A stretch of 64,000 nt of DNA, from the NCBI RefSeq assembly GCF_014252335.1, contig NZ_CP059218.1, positions 455,078-519,077 on the forward strand, read 5' to 3'. Origin of the DNA: Blattabacterium cuenoti (GTDB lineage Bacteria; Bacteroidota; Bacteroidia; Flavobacteriales; Blattabacteriaceae). Below, in pieces: positions 1 to 9,202 of this stretch. How positions within the stretch are numbered: the stretch's first letter is position 1; each line of letters opens with the position of its first letter. The notes below the pieces were generated by a model. The model had not been told where the DNA came from, made no database searches, and saw nothing but the letters and a program-made list of their open reading frames with translations. The translations under genes and the position numbers were made by a program.

Positions 1-50
1 GACCTCTACTCTGTCAAAGTAGTGCTCTTACCCTACTGAGCTAAATGTCC
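1..50 (-). tRNA. tRNA-Val (GAC), partial at window start
   Basis: Read on the minus strand this begins GGACATT, then the GCTC...GAGC D-arm, and an anticodon stem CTACT/AGTAG closing the loop TTGACAG, which gives anticodon GAC (valine). The T-arm and the 3' half of the acceptor stem lie beyond base 1, so the gene is cut by the window, not broken. It is divergent from recG, with about 60 AT-rich bases between them. Confidence 0.88.
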
Positions 51-110
51 ATCATAATATTATTATTAAAATTAAATATTTTTTCATGATTCACAAAAAT
101 TAAAAACAAT

Positions 111-2234
111 ATGTCGTTTCATGTATTGGATAAATCTATAATAAACTTAGGAATAAGTTTAAATCAATATCAATTATTTAATATTGAATTAAATATACGT
201 ACATATGAAGATTTAATACTTTTCTATCCAAAAAAATATATTTATTCTCCTTTATTAGAAAATATATCAAAATTAAAATCTTATATCAATATTAATTCTC
301 TTCAAATACAAATCATTGGTAAAATAACAAAATTTGAAGAAATAAATTATAAAAATAATCAATGTAAAAAAAAAATATTAATAGCAAATTTTGAAGATAA
401 CACAGGATTTATTGAATTAGTATGGTTTAAACACATCAATTTTTTGAAAAAAAAAATTAAAAAATATACATTAATTTTAGTATCCGGTAAAATCAATGTT
501 TTTAGAGGTAAAATTCAAATTTTTCATCCTGAACTTCAATATATTAATGATAATAATTATATATATAATTCTATATATCCTATTTATTATATTCCAAACA
601 AATTAATCAAATATGGTATCAATAATTTTTTTATCAGGAAAATGTTAAAAAAATTGATAATAGAATTAAACAATGATTTAAATATTATAGATAAAATTTT
701 AATTCATCAAAATCATCATTTTATGACAAGAAAAAATGCTTTAATACAAATACATTTTCCGCAATCATTAAAAATTTTATCACAAGCAAGATATAGAATG
801 AAATTTGAAGAATTATTTTTTTTAAAATTATCTCTTTTATCAAAAACAGAAAGAACAACTAATATTTCAGATAGTTATTCTTTTTCAAAATTAGGTAATC
901 ATTTCGAAAAATTTTATAATTATTTTTTACCTTTTTCTTTAACACAAGAACAAAAACGAGTGTTTAAAGAAATCAGAAATGATCTTAAACAACCTCAACA
1001 AATGAATAGATTATTACAAGGAGATGTTGGATGTGGAAAGACTATAATTGCTATATTATCTATGTTATTAGCATTAGATAATGGATTTCAATCTTGTTTA
1101 ATGGTTCCAACTGAAGTTTTAGCTATACAACATTATTTGTCTATTAAAAAAATGTTTTTTGGAATTGGTATTAACATTGCATTATTAACCAGTTCTATAC
1201 CTAAATCAACTAAAGATAATATATATAATGATATATTAAAAGGAAAAATTTCAATTTTAATAGGAACTCATTCATTAATTCAAGAATCTATTAAATTTAA
1301 AAATCTTGGATTAGCCATAATAGATGAACAACAAAGATTTGGAGTTGAACAGAGATCTAAAATATGGAGTAAAAATATAAAACCACCTCATATCCTAATT
1401 ATGACAGCTACTCCTATTCCAAGAACTTTAGCCATGACAATCTATAATGATTTAAAAATATCGATTATCAAAGACATACCGTTAAATAGAAAACCGATTA
1501 TTACTATACATGTTTTAAATAAAAATAGAAAAACAGTAATTAACATAATCAAACAACAACTTGTAATAGGAAGACAAGTATATATAGTATATCCTATGAT
1601 TAAACAAACATCATCACATAATCAATACAAAAGTTTAATGTTAGGCTATCAACTATTAAAAAATAAAATATTTTCTAATATTAAACATCAAATTGGAATT
1701 TTATATGGAGAAATGAGTTATCAAGAAAAAAATTTACAAATTAATAGATTTTTACGTGGAGAAACTAAAATTATGGTTTCTACTACGGTAATAGAAGTAG
1801 GAGTTGATGTACCTAATGCATCAGTTATGTTAATTGAAAATGCCAATTCATTTGGTTTATCACAATTACATCAATTAAGAGGTAGAGTAGGTCGTGGTCC
1901 ACATCAAAGTTATTGTATTATGATGACGGATAATAAAATTAATGTAGAAAGTTCTTATAGAATTAAAATAATGTGTCAAACTAACGATGGATTAGAAATT
2001 GCTAAAAAAGATTTAAATTTACGAGGTAGTGGAGATTTAACAGGTACTAAACAGAGTGGTAAAATTTCTTTAAGAATTGCAAATCTGATTAAAGATCATG
2101 AATTAATGAAAAAAGTTATTCCACTTGTAAAATATTATATTAAACAAAATCCAAATTGTTTTTTAACTCATAGCAAAATGATAAAAAATTACTTTTATAA
2201 ATATTATCAATCTTTTTGGAAAGATATAGGATAG
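111..2234 (+). CDS. recG: ATP-dependent DNA helicase RecG
   Basis: RecG remodels stalled replication forks and branched DNA, and helps recombination repair. The 707 residues are close to the usual family length. An OB-fold wedge domain lies in roughly the first 160 residues. It is followed by the two helicase domains: Walker A GDVGCGKT near residue 304, the DExH-box segment near 405, TATPIPRT near 432 and QLRGRVGRG near 588. The DExH motif reads DEQQ where RecG proteins normally have DEQH. The ATG at 111 fits the family start. With a divergent tRNA on its left and a 222-base spacer before the next gene, it is probably transcribed alone. It is one of few recombination genes visible here, so repair capacity may be slim. 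Confidence 0.95.
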   Translation: MSFHVLDKSIINLGISLNQYQLFNIELNIRTYEDLILFYPKKYIYSPLLENISKLKSYININSLQIQIIGKITKFEEINYKNNQCKKKILIANFEDNTGFIELVWFKHINFLKKKIKKYTLILVSGKINVFRGKIQIFHPELQYINDNNYIYNSIYPIYYIPNKLIKYGINNFFIRKMLKKLIIELNNDLNIIDKILIHQNHHFMTRKNALIQIHFPQSLKILSQARYRMKFEELFFLKLSLLSKTERTTNISDSYSFSKLGNHFEKFYNYFLPFSLTQEQKRVFKEIRNDLKQPQQMNRLLQGDVGCGKTIIAILSMLLALDNGFQSCLMVPTEVLAIQHYLSIKKMFFGIGINIALLTSSIPKSTKDNIYNDILKGKISILIGTHSLIQESIKFKNLGLAIIDEQQRFGVEQRSKIWSKNIKPPHILIMTATPIPRTLAMTIYNDLKISIIKDIPLNRKPIITIHVLNKNRKTVINIIKQQLVIGRQVYIVYPMIKQTSSHNQYKSLMLGYQLLKNKIFSNIKHQIGILYGEMSYQEKNLQINRFLRGETKIMVSTTVIEVGVDVPNASVMLIENANSFGLSQLHQLRGRVGRGPHQSYCIMMTDNKINVESSYRIKIMCQTNDGLEIAKKDLNLRGSGDLTGTKQSGKISLRIANLIKDHELMKKVIPLVKYYIKQNPNCFLTHSKMIKNYFYKYYQSFWKDIG

Positions 2235-2456
2235 TATATAATATATAAATTAATAGTATTTATTATTACATTAATTACAAGATATTTGTTCCTCCATTAT
2301 TAACAATAATGAATGTATTATATTTAAATTATACTAATAATACAATATAGTTAGTTACAGTTTTATGTGTCAAAAAATCATATAAAACAATTCATTTGAT
2401 TTCATTTAAAACAAATTAAAAAATTTTAATATAAACTCACTCAATTCAATATCAAT

Positions 2457-3083
2457 ATGGAATATAATACTAGTCGTTTTCAATTGATTATTACAGAATA
2501 TGGACGAAATATTCATAAAATGATTAATTACGCTATTCAAATTCAAGATAGAAATAAAAGAAATCGTTGTGCATTGAGTATTATTCGATTAATGACTATA
2601 TCAAATACTAATAATTATCGTGGTAGTGGTGATAAAAAAATAATTCCATTTTATCAACATAAATTATGGAATCAATTATTTATTATGTCTAATTCTAAAT
2701 TAGATATTGATAGTCCTTTTCCTAAACCAAATCCAGAACACAAAATTAACATGTTTTGTAAAAAAGTAATATATCCAAAATATTTAACTAGTTTTAGATA
2801 CTATGGAAAAATTATAAGATATATGATCCCTATAGCAATTCAATGTAAAAATAAACAAAAACAAGAAGGATTATTTTATGCTATAGCAAATACTATGAAA
2901 AAAAATTATTTAAGATGGAATAGAACTTTGGTAGAAGATCATATTATTTTTAAAGATTTAAAAAAACTTTCAAATGGAAAAATATGTTTAATGAATAATA
3001 CATATTCATTATTACAATGTTCTTATTTATTAAATAACAAAAAAAATAGATTTTTTTTTAAAAAAAAAAAAAGAATAACATAA
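2457..3083 (+). CDS. DUF4290 family protein
   Basis: This 208-residue protein belongs to the Bacteroidota-restricted DUF4290 family, recognised by its N-terminal EYNTSR...EYGRNIHKM pattern and the central KLWNQLFIMS...LDIDSPFP block. Its function is not known. It sits 14 bases upstream of murA, a pairing common in Flavobacteriia, so a role linked to the envelope is possible but unproven. The C-terminus is low complexity: the last codons run through T9 (3051-3059) followed by A13 (3060-3072). The final few residues may therefore vary by polymerase slippage. No signal peptide or membrane segment is visible. The start is ATG. Confidence 0.85.
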   Translation: MEYNTSRFQLIITEYGRNIHKMINYAIQIQDRNKRNRCALSIIRLMTISNTNNYRGSGDKKIIPFYQHKLWNQLFIMSNSKLDIDSPFPKPNPEHKINMFCKKVIYPKYLTSFRYYGKIIRYMIPIAIQCKNKQKQEGLFYAIANTMKKNYLRWNRTLVEDHIIFKDLKKLSNGKICLMNNTYSLLQCSYLLNNKKNRFFFKKKKRIT

Positions 3084-3097
3084 TATTATAATTATTT

Positions 3098-4426
3098 ATG
3101 GCCATTTTTAAAATTCAAGGTGGATTTTCTTTAAAAGGGAAAATCAAACCACAAGGATCCAAAAATGAAGCATTACAAATCTTATGTGCAAGCCTATTAA
3201 CTTCAGAAAAATTAAGAATTAAAAATATTCCAGAAATACAAGATGTAAAATGTTTAATGAAAATATTAAAAGAACTAGGAGTTACTATTGAATATAATGG
3301 TGTTGGAGATTATACATTTCAGGCAAATAAAATAGATTTAGATTATTTAAATACACAAGATTTTAGAGAAAAAGGAAAATTAATTAGAGGATCTATAATG
3401 ATTGCTGGACCTTTATTAGCTAGATTCCAAACTGTGTGTTTTCCTATTCCAGGAGGTGATAAAATTGGTCGTAGACGTCTAGATACACATTTAAAAGGAT
3501 TTGAATTATTAGGAAGTAATATTAATTTTTTTAAAGAACATCAATATTTTAAACTGCATACTTCTCATTCTTTAAAAGGAAAATATGTTTTATTAGAAGA
3601 AGCCTCTATTACCGGAACAGCTAACATTATTATGGCTTCTACATTAGCTAAAGGTAAAACAGTAATATATAATGCTGCATGTGAACCATATATTCAACAA
3701 TTATGCAAATTATTAAATAAAATGGGGTCAAAAATTAGAGGTATAGGATCAAATTTAATACACATTATTGGCGTCAAAGAATTAGGGGGTGGGACTCATA
3801 CTATTCTACCAGATATGATCGAAATAGGTAGTTGGATTGGATTATCTGCTATTACAAAATCTGAAATAACTATTAAAAACGTTAGTTGGAAAAATCTTGG
3901 AATAATTCCAAGTACATTTCAAAAATTGGGAATAAAACTAGAAAACAAAAAAGACGATATTTATATACCAGCTCAAAATTCTTATCATATTAAAAAACTT
4001 ATTAATAATTCTATATTAACAATATCAGATTCTCCTTGGCCAGGATTAACACCAGATTTATTAAGTATACTAACTGTAGTAGCGACACAAGCAAAAGGAA
4101 GTGTATTAATACATCAAAAAATGTTTGAAAGTAGATTATTTTTTGTAGATAAATTAATCGAAATGGGTGCACAAATTATCTTATGCGATCCTCATAGAGC
4201 AACTGTAATTGGCTTAAATCATCAATCTACTTTAAAAGGATCAGTACTAAGTTCCCCTGATATTAGAGCTGGAATTTCACTTTTGATAGCCGCACTTTCT
4301 GCTACAGGAACTAGTATTATAAAAAATATAGAACAAATAGATAGAGGATATGAAAAAATAGATGAAAGATTAAGAATTTTAGGTGCTAAAATATTAAGAA
4401 TTGATCATACTTTGATGTATGAATAA
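3098..4426 (+). CDS. murA: UDP-N-acetylglucosamine 1-carboxyvinyltransferase MurA
   Basis: MurA transfers enolpyruvate from PEP to UDP-GlcNAc, the first committed step of peptidoglycan synthesis in the cytoplasm. The 442 residues match the family, with the SKNEALQ substrate motif near the N-terminus and the two inverted alpha/beta domains. At the catalytic loop, where E. coli has the fosfomycin-target Cys in GGCAIG, this protein reads GGDKIG (Asp near residue 121). Cys-to-Asp enzymes are active and insensitive to fosfomycin, and Asp is, to my recollection, usual in Bacteroidota. It follows DUF4290 at 14 bases and is probably co-transcribed with it. Together with murF and ddl in this window it shows that a cell wall is retained. 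Confidence 0.96.
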   Translation: MAIFKIQGGFSLKGKIKPQGSKNEALQILCASLLTSEKLRIKNIPEIQDVKCLMKILKELGVTIEYNGVGDYTFQANKIDLDYLNTQDFREKGKLIRGSIMIAGPLLARFQTVCFPIPGGDKIGRRRLDTHLKGFELLGSNINFFKEHQYFKLHTSHSLKGKYVLLEEASITGTANIIMASTLAKGKTVIYNAACEPYIQQLCKLLNKMGSKIRGIGSNLIHIIGVKELGGGTHTILPDMIEIGSWIGLSAITKSEITIKNVSWKNLGIIPSTFQKLGIKLENKKDDIYIPAQNSYHIKKLINNSILTISDSPWPGLTPDLLSILTVVATQAKGSVLIHQKMFESRLFFVDKLIEMGAQIILCDPHRATVIGLNHQSTLKGSVLSSPDIRAGISLLIAALSATGTSIIKNIEQIDRGYEKIDERLRILGAKILRIDHTLMYE

Positions 4427-4523
4427 AACTAAATTTATATACCTGATTTATACTATCTTATGGTCTATTTAATTTTTTCATAAAATCCATTAACTTTATG
4501 CATATTAATTAGTCATAATAATT

Positions 4524-5006
4524 ATGAAACAATTTGAGTACATTACTAAAAAAGGATTGAAAAAATTACAGAAAGAAATTGAAAGATTAGAAAATATAGA
4601 ACGTCCCAAAATATCTATGCAAATAGCAGAAGCTAGAGATAAAGGAGATATTTCCGAAAATGCAGAATATGATGCTATCAAAGAAGCACAAAGTTTTTTA
4701 GAAATGAATATTGCTAAATTAAAAAAAAAATTATCTAATGCAAGAATTATAGATGAATCTAAAATTAATAAAACAAGAGTTTCTATTTTATCTACAGTTA
4801 TAGTAAAAAATTTAACATATGGTGGAGAACAAATTTATACGTTAGTTCCAGAAGGAGAAACTGACTTAAAATCAGGTAAAATATCAATTAATACTCCTAT
4901 ATCTTCTGGTTTATTAGGTAAACAAGTGGGACAAATTGCTCATATAAAATTACCTAATAATATGATTTTGGATTATAAAATATTAAAAATAGAATTTAGT
5001 GAATGA
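4524..5006 (+). CDS. greA: transcription elongation factor GreA
   Basis: GreA rescues backtracked RNA polymerase by stimulating cleavage of the extruded RNA 3' end. The 160 residues have the usual two parts: an N-terminal antiparallel coiled coil (about 1-75) and a C-terminal FKBP-like domain. The coiled-coil tip carries GDISENAEYD, which holds the acidic residues that enter the polymerase channel. The stop overlaps the start of the HIT gene by four bases (ATGA), so the two are translationally coupled. The A-rich coding sequence makes the protein unusually lysine-rich. Confidence 0.95.
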   Translation: MKQFEYITKKGLKKLQKEIERLENIERPKISMQIAEARDKGDISENAEYDAIKEAQSFLEMNIAKLKKKLSNARIIDESKINKTRVSILSTVIVKNLTYGGEQIYTLVPEGETDLKSGKISINTPISSGLLGKQVGQIAHIKLPNNMILDYKILKIEFSE

Positions 5007-5401
5007 AGAATAATATATTTTCAAAAATTATTATGAATCAAATACCTTGTTATAAGGTTGCTGAAACTGTTAATCAGTTAGCATTTTTGGATATTTATCC
5101 AATGAAAATTGGACATACTTTAGTCATACCAAAAAAAAATATAGATAATATATTTTCTCTTAATGAAAAAGAATTTGTATCTATTATGTCGTTTACACAA
5201 AAAGTTGCTATTGGAATCAAAAAAATTATTCCTTGTAATAGAATTGGAATGTTTATTATGGGATTTGAAATTTCTCATGCACATATTCATTTAATTCCAA
5301 TGGATAAAGAAAGCGATGCAAATTTTTCTAAAAACAAAATTCAATTATCCGATCAACAATTTAAAATTATATCAGAACAAATTAAAATTGCTATTAATTG
5401 A
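5003..5401 (+). CDS. HIT family nucleotide hydrolase/transferase
   Basis: This is a 132-residue histidine-triad protein. The signature His-Ala-His-Ile-His lies at residues 92-96, followed by LIPM; the middle His is the nucleotidyl acceptor in this family. Bacterial members hydrolyse AMP-conjugates such as adenosine phosphoramidates, but the natural substrate here cannot be read from sequence. It overlaps the greA stop by four bases, an arrangement typical of Flavobacteriia. A long non-coding spacer follows. Confidence 0.9.
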   Translation: MKNNIFSKIIMNQIPCYKVAETVNQLAFLDIYPMKIGHTLVIPKKNIDNIFSLNEKEFVSIMSFTQKVAIGIKKIIPCNRIGMFIMGFEISHAHIHLIPMDKESDANFSKNKIQLSDQQFKIISEQIKIAIN

Positions 5402-5563
5402 TATTTTTATAAAAAAATCACATTTTGAATTATTATTTAATGGTTGTATCTAATGTATCATATGTTTTTTTAGTTCAAGGACTGACTATAAATTATGAAA
5501 TAATACACCAATAACAGACACAATAATTTGTATTCAATTATTTATTAATTTTGTGTATTAGTG

Positions 5564-5575
5564 CGTACGCGTACG
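5564..5575. repeat. GC-containing perfect palindrome CGTACGCGTACG
   Basis: The 12-mer equals its own reverse complement and is followed by further GTAC/CTAC/CGTAC words up to about 5590, making a short island of G and C in strongly AT-rich DNA. It is in the long spacer after the HIT gene. It could be a protein-binding site or a hairpin; its function is not known. Confidence 0.5.
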
Positions 5576-5827
5576 TACCTACCGTACTTACTGACAATCA
5601 TGCTTAAATATCAATAAAAAAATTAATTATTATAACACTTGTATAATTAATAATATACCTATATATAATACTTGTATCGCGTTTTTTGTATTTAATTATT
5701 ATTAATAATTATGTAGTCAGTATTTTATATTAATAAAAATCAATAACTATTTAAATTACACCAGTTCCTATTATAATTACTTCTTTCCTTTCTTTGAGTG
5801 AGTATAGACCAATTCATATTTACCTGT

Positions 5828-5843
5828 TAACTTAATTAAGTTA
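5828..5843. repeat. 16-bp perfect palindrome TAACTTAATTAAGTTA
   Basis: The 16-mer equals its own reverse complement and lies in the long spacer. AT-rich palindromes arise easily by chance at this base composition, so it is weaker evidence than the GC-containing palindrome 250 bases upstream. Confidence 0.4.
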
Positions 5844-6371
5844 GTTTTAAAATATATTAATAAAGTATTTGTTTATTATTAATTTTTATTTTATATAATA
5901 AAATATATTACGCAAGCAATAACATTTTCATACTAGTAAATATGTTCCTAATTGATGATAATAATATTTTTTAAAAGAAGGATTGATAATATTATATATA
6001 CCATCCATACACTATTCACCACACCACGATCCATAGCTTGAGATATGTCATAATAAAGCTTATTTTACAACAATAGGATATGATAAGCTTAAGAACAACT
6101 AATGCTGCAGACAATGACTATATTTTTTTTGTATTTAGTTGAATATAATACCTATTATGATAATTGTTTCTGTATGTTTATAAATAACAACAAAATATAT
6201 TCATTTAATGTGTTTATTATAATATTGATTTTTAATATATCCAATAAAAATGATATTTTATATTGTGATAATCATTATTCAATAATCTACAAAACATCCT
6301 ATAATTTACAATGTTTATAATAGTCAACAACCATTTAATGAATAAAAAAACGTATTTTGAGTTATAAAAAT

Positions 6372-7169
6372 ATGTCTATATTGTTTCATACAAAATTATT
6401 AAATAAAAAACATAAAAATGGACTTACAATAATTTTTTTGCATGGGTTTATGGAAAATATGAATATTTGGAATGAAATTGTGAATATTCTTTCTATAGAA
6501 TATAATATAATTTTAATAGATTTTCCCGGTCATGGAAAAACTCCTTTTGTAGAAAAACAAATACCTCAAATTTTAACCATGGAGAATTTATCATATTCAT
6601 TAGAATTATATTTAAAAAATAATAATATAACAAAAGCATTTTTTATAGGACATTCTATGGGTGGATATGTTGCTTTAGCACTCGCCGAAAAATATCCTGA
6701 AAGATTTTTAGGATTATGCTTACTTCATTCTACAGCAAACTCAGATTCTGAAGAAAAAAAAAAATATAGAATTAATTCAATTCCCATGATTATTAATAAT
6801 TATTCATTATTTGTTACGCGTAGTATTGAAAAATTATTTAATTTTAATAAATTTCATTCTTTTAAAAAAGAAATTAACTATCTCACAAAAATAGCGTTAT
6901 CAATTCCAATTAACTGTATCTTAGCTATGATAAGAGGTATGTTTATTAGAAAAGATAGAAGACATGTATTACAAAATACTACGTTTCCAAAATTATATAT
7001 TATCGGATCATATGATTCTATTCTTAAAAAAGAACTTCTTATTGAAGAATCTAAAATAGGCTATAATACTTGTTATAAAGAAATTCCAACTGGACATCTT
7101 GGTCCAATAGAAAATCCAAAATATATTGTACAAATACTACAAAATTTTATATATAATAAAATATTATGA
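6372..7169 (+). CDS. alpha/beta hydrolase
   Basis: This is an alpha/beta-fold hydrolase of 265 residues from the ATG at 6372; the frame also opens from a TTG at 6357. The oxyanion HGF motif is near residue 24, the nucleophile elbow GHSMGG puts the Ser near 95, the likely acid is in GSYDS near 216 and the catalytic His is in GHLGPIENP near 242, so the triad looks intact. Substrate is unknown; such enzymes in Bacteroidota are annotated only broadly. It ends four bases before the inferred TTG start of the cyclo-ligase gene, suggesting one transcript. Confidence 0.88.
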   Translation: MSILFHTKLLNKKHKNGLTIIFLHGFMENMNIWNEIVNILSIEYNIILIDFPGHGKTPFVEKQIPQILTMENLSYSLELYLKNNNITKAFFIGHSMGGYVALALAEKYPERFLGLCLLHSTANSDSEEKKKYRINSIPMIINNYSLFVTRSIEKLFNFNKFHSFKKEINYLTKIALSIPINCILAMIRGMFIRKDRRHVLQNTTFPKLYIIGSYDSILKKELLIEESKIGYNTCYKEIPTGHLGPIENPKYIVQILQNFIYNKIL

Positions 7170-7173
7170 TATT

Positions 7174-7775
7174 TTGAATCAAAAAGAAATTATTAGAAAA
7201 AAATATTTGTTTTATAGAAAACATTTTTATAAATCAAAAATATTATTTAACAGTTATAAAATATTTATGCAATTGAAACAATTAATTATATGGAATCATA
7301 CTTATTATCATATTTATTTGCCTATCAAAAAACAAAATGAACTTGATACATTTATTATTATTAATTTTCTTTTAAAAAAAAAAAAATTGTAACAATTCCT
7401 TTTTTAAATTTTGATACAACATGCATTGACAATTGTTTATTTAACTACCAAATTGCTAAACATACAACAAAAAATAAATATGGAATTATTGAACCAATAA
7501 ATAAGATTATAATTCCAAATTATTTTATTGAAGTAATATTTATTCCATTAATAATATTTGATTTAAAAGGATATAGAATCGGGTATGGTAAAGGATTTTA
7601 TGATAAATTTATTACATTATGTAGTAATAATATTTTAAAAATTGGTCTTTCTATGTTTTCTCCTATTAACAATATACAATCAGTCCATAAAAATGATCTT
7701 ATACTAGATATTGTAATTACTCCAAATAAAATATTTTTTTTTAATAAAAAAATACTTTCAAAATATCCCATATAA
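7174..7775 (+). pseudogene. 5-formyltetrahydrofolate cyclo-ligase, frameshifted at an A13 tract
   Basis: This family (MTHFS, also called YgfA or Fau) converts 5-formyl-THF to 5,10-methenyl-THF. The first half starts best at TTG 7174, giving NQKEIIRKKYLFYRK, the usual family beginning. It runs to a run of 13 A (7374-7386) and then hits a stop at 7390. The second half continues in the -1 frame from 7386 to the stop at 7773-7775 and carries the hallmark GYRIGYGKGFYDKF near the active site. One extra A (14) or a -1 slip would join them into a protein of about 200 residues, the normal family length. It may be a fresh pseudogene, a sequencing error, or a gene rescued by slippage on poly(A). Its tail overlaps rseP by 35 bases on the opposite strand. 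Confidence 0.85.
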
Positions 7776-9099
7776 TCATTATAAACATTATAAATGATAT
7801 AATAATAAATCCAATTATATTACTTTTTTCAATAAATTTTTCAGAAATTGTTTTATTAGTAATTATTTCAAGGATAATAAATAAAATATAACCTCCATCT
7901 AATGATGGAATTGGAAAAAAATTGACAAATGCTAACCAAATTGATAAAGTACCTGTTAAGACCCAAAATATTTCCCAATTCCATTCAGAAGGAAGTTCTT
8001 TTGCTATTGAAAAAAAACTACCCAGTTGTTTATACGCTTTAGTTTTAATGTAAAAAACATTTTTAAAAAATAAAATTTGATTTTTAAGTACCATAAATGT
8101 ACGTATAGTACCATGATAAATAGATCCCAAAATAGAATATTTATGTTTTTCAAAAACAAAAATATTATCCATATCTATAAAACTTTTTAAATAAATTCCT
8201 ATAATACCTTGTTTATTTAAAAAACATGTTGTTTTGATTAATTGTTGCTTTCTATTCAACAAAATAGAAATAAGTTTATTTTTATTTTTATATAAAATAT
8301 CTTTAATTTGATCAGAAAATAAAACTATATCTGAATTAATTGATAATATTTCATCATTTTTTTTAAGTCCACATTTATACGCTAACGAATTTTTAACAAC
8401 ATCATTTATTATTGGAGGAACACGAGGTTTTATGATAAATTCTTTTTTATCAAATATCATTTTTTTTTGTTCATTCTTTAATAAGACATGAATAATTTTC
8501 CCCATACGATCAATAGTAATATCTTTTCCCAATAAAATTTCTTTTGAAATATCATTAAAATATGGTATGACTTTATCATTGATAAATAATATTTTATCTC
8601 CATTTTTAAAGCCTATTTGTTTTCCTAAAGAATCAAATTCAATTCCATATTTAAGATTGTTGGTCGGTAATTTGATTTCTCCATATAAAAATAATAAACC
8701 AGAAAAAATCAAAATTGATAATAAAACATTGAAAATAATTCCTCCAGATACTATTAATAATCTTTTTATTGCAGATTTATAATAAAATTTTATATTATTA
8801 TTTGCTATTTTAGTATTTGAAAAACCATTATTATGTTTTATTTTTACCTTTTGATTTTGATTCTCCCTGTTCATGCCATATATTTTAACATATCCACCTA
8901 AAGGTAACCATCCAATTCCATAAATAGTATTTCCTATTTTTTTTTTATAAATAGTAAACCAAGGATCAAAAAATAACATAAACTTTTCCACATGTACTTT
9001 AAACATTTTAGAAAAGGCAAAATGACCTAATTCATGAATAATTACTAAAATAGAAAGACATAGTAACATTTGTATGGTTTTCACTAATATTTCTATCAT
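7741..9099 (-). CDS. rseP: RIP-family zinc metalloprotease RseP
   Basis: RseP is a site-2 intramembrane protease that cuts anti-sigma factors or remnant signal peptides in the inner membrane. The 452 residues show the zinc motif HELGH at 22-26 in the first membrane segment. Two PDZ-like domains follow (GDKILFINDK and NDEILSINSD regions), then the second conserved motif NFFPIPSLDGG around residue 390-400 and C-terminal membrane helices. All catalytic elements are intact. It diverges from feoA across about 100 bases. No anti-sigma factor is visible in the window, so its substrate here is unknown. Confidence 0.93.
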   Translation of the reverse strand: MIEILVKTIQMLLCLSILVIIHELGHFAFSKMFKVHVEKFMLFFDPWFTIYKKKIGNTIYGIGWLPLGGYVKIYGMNRENQNQKVKIKHNNGFSNTKIANNNIKFYYKSAIKRLLIVSGGIIFNVLLSILIFSGLLFLYGEIKLPTNNLKYGIEFDSLGKQIGFKNGDKILFINDKVIPYFNDISKEILLGKDITIDRMGKIIHVLLKNEQKKMIFDKKEFIIKPRVPPIINDVVKNSLAYKCGLKKNDEILSINSDIVLFSDQIKDILYKNKNKLISILLNRKQQLIKTTCFLNKQGIIGIYLKSFIDMDNIFVFEKHKYSILGSIYHGTIRTFMVLKNQILFFKNVFYIKTKAYKQLGSFFSIAKELPSEWNWEIFWVLTGTLSIWLAFVNFFPIPSLDGGYILFIILEIITNKTISEKFIEKSNIIGFIIISFIMFIMIIWDILKVFFY

Positions 9100-9202
9100 A
9101 AATCATTATATATAATAATTAAGCCAAGACAATAAATTTAAATCTTTTTAATGATTAAAAATATATTTTATTTAGTTCTTCTATTTATATTTATTATTAT
9201 AA

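Larger units (their letters stand above)
5402..6371. other. long spacer without recognisable gene
   Basis: About 970 bases lie between the HIT gene and the alpha/beta hydrolase, unusually long for this compact chromosome. I see no tRNA, SRP RNA, tmRNA or RNase P RNA signature and no credible protein; the only open frame of note (6102-6320) has Tyr/Asn/Ile-rich low-complexity content and no family resemblance. Two perfect palindromes stand out: a GC-containing 12-mer at 5564-5575 and a 16-mer at 5828-5843. The stretch 5561-5600 is locally much richer in G and C than its surroundings. An eroded gene, a replication or segregation site, or an RNA gene are all possible. Confidence 0.6.

Noticed and set aside
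6102-6320. 72-codon open frame in the long spacer
   Set aside because: Tyr/Asn/Ile-rich translation typical of random AT DNA, with no recognisable motif and no sensible start context.
9100-9202. Fur box upstream of feoA
   Set aside because: The spacer is AT-rich but no clear 19-bp inverted repeat of the Fur type could be recognised by eye.
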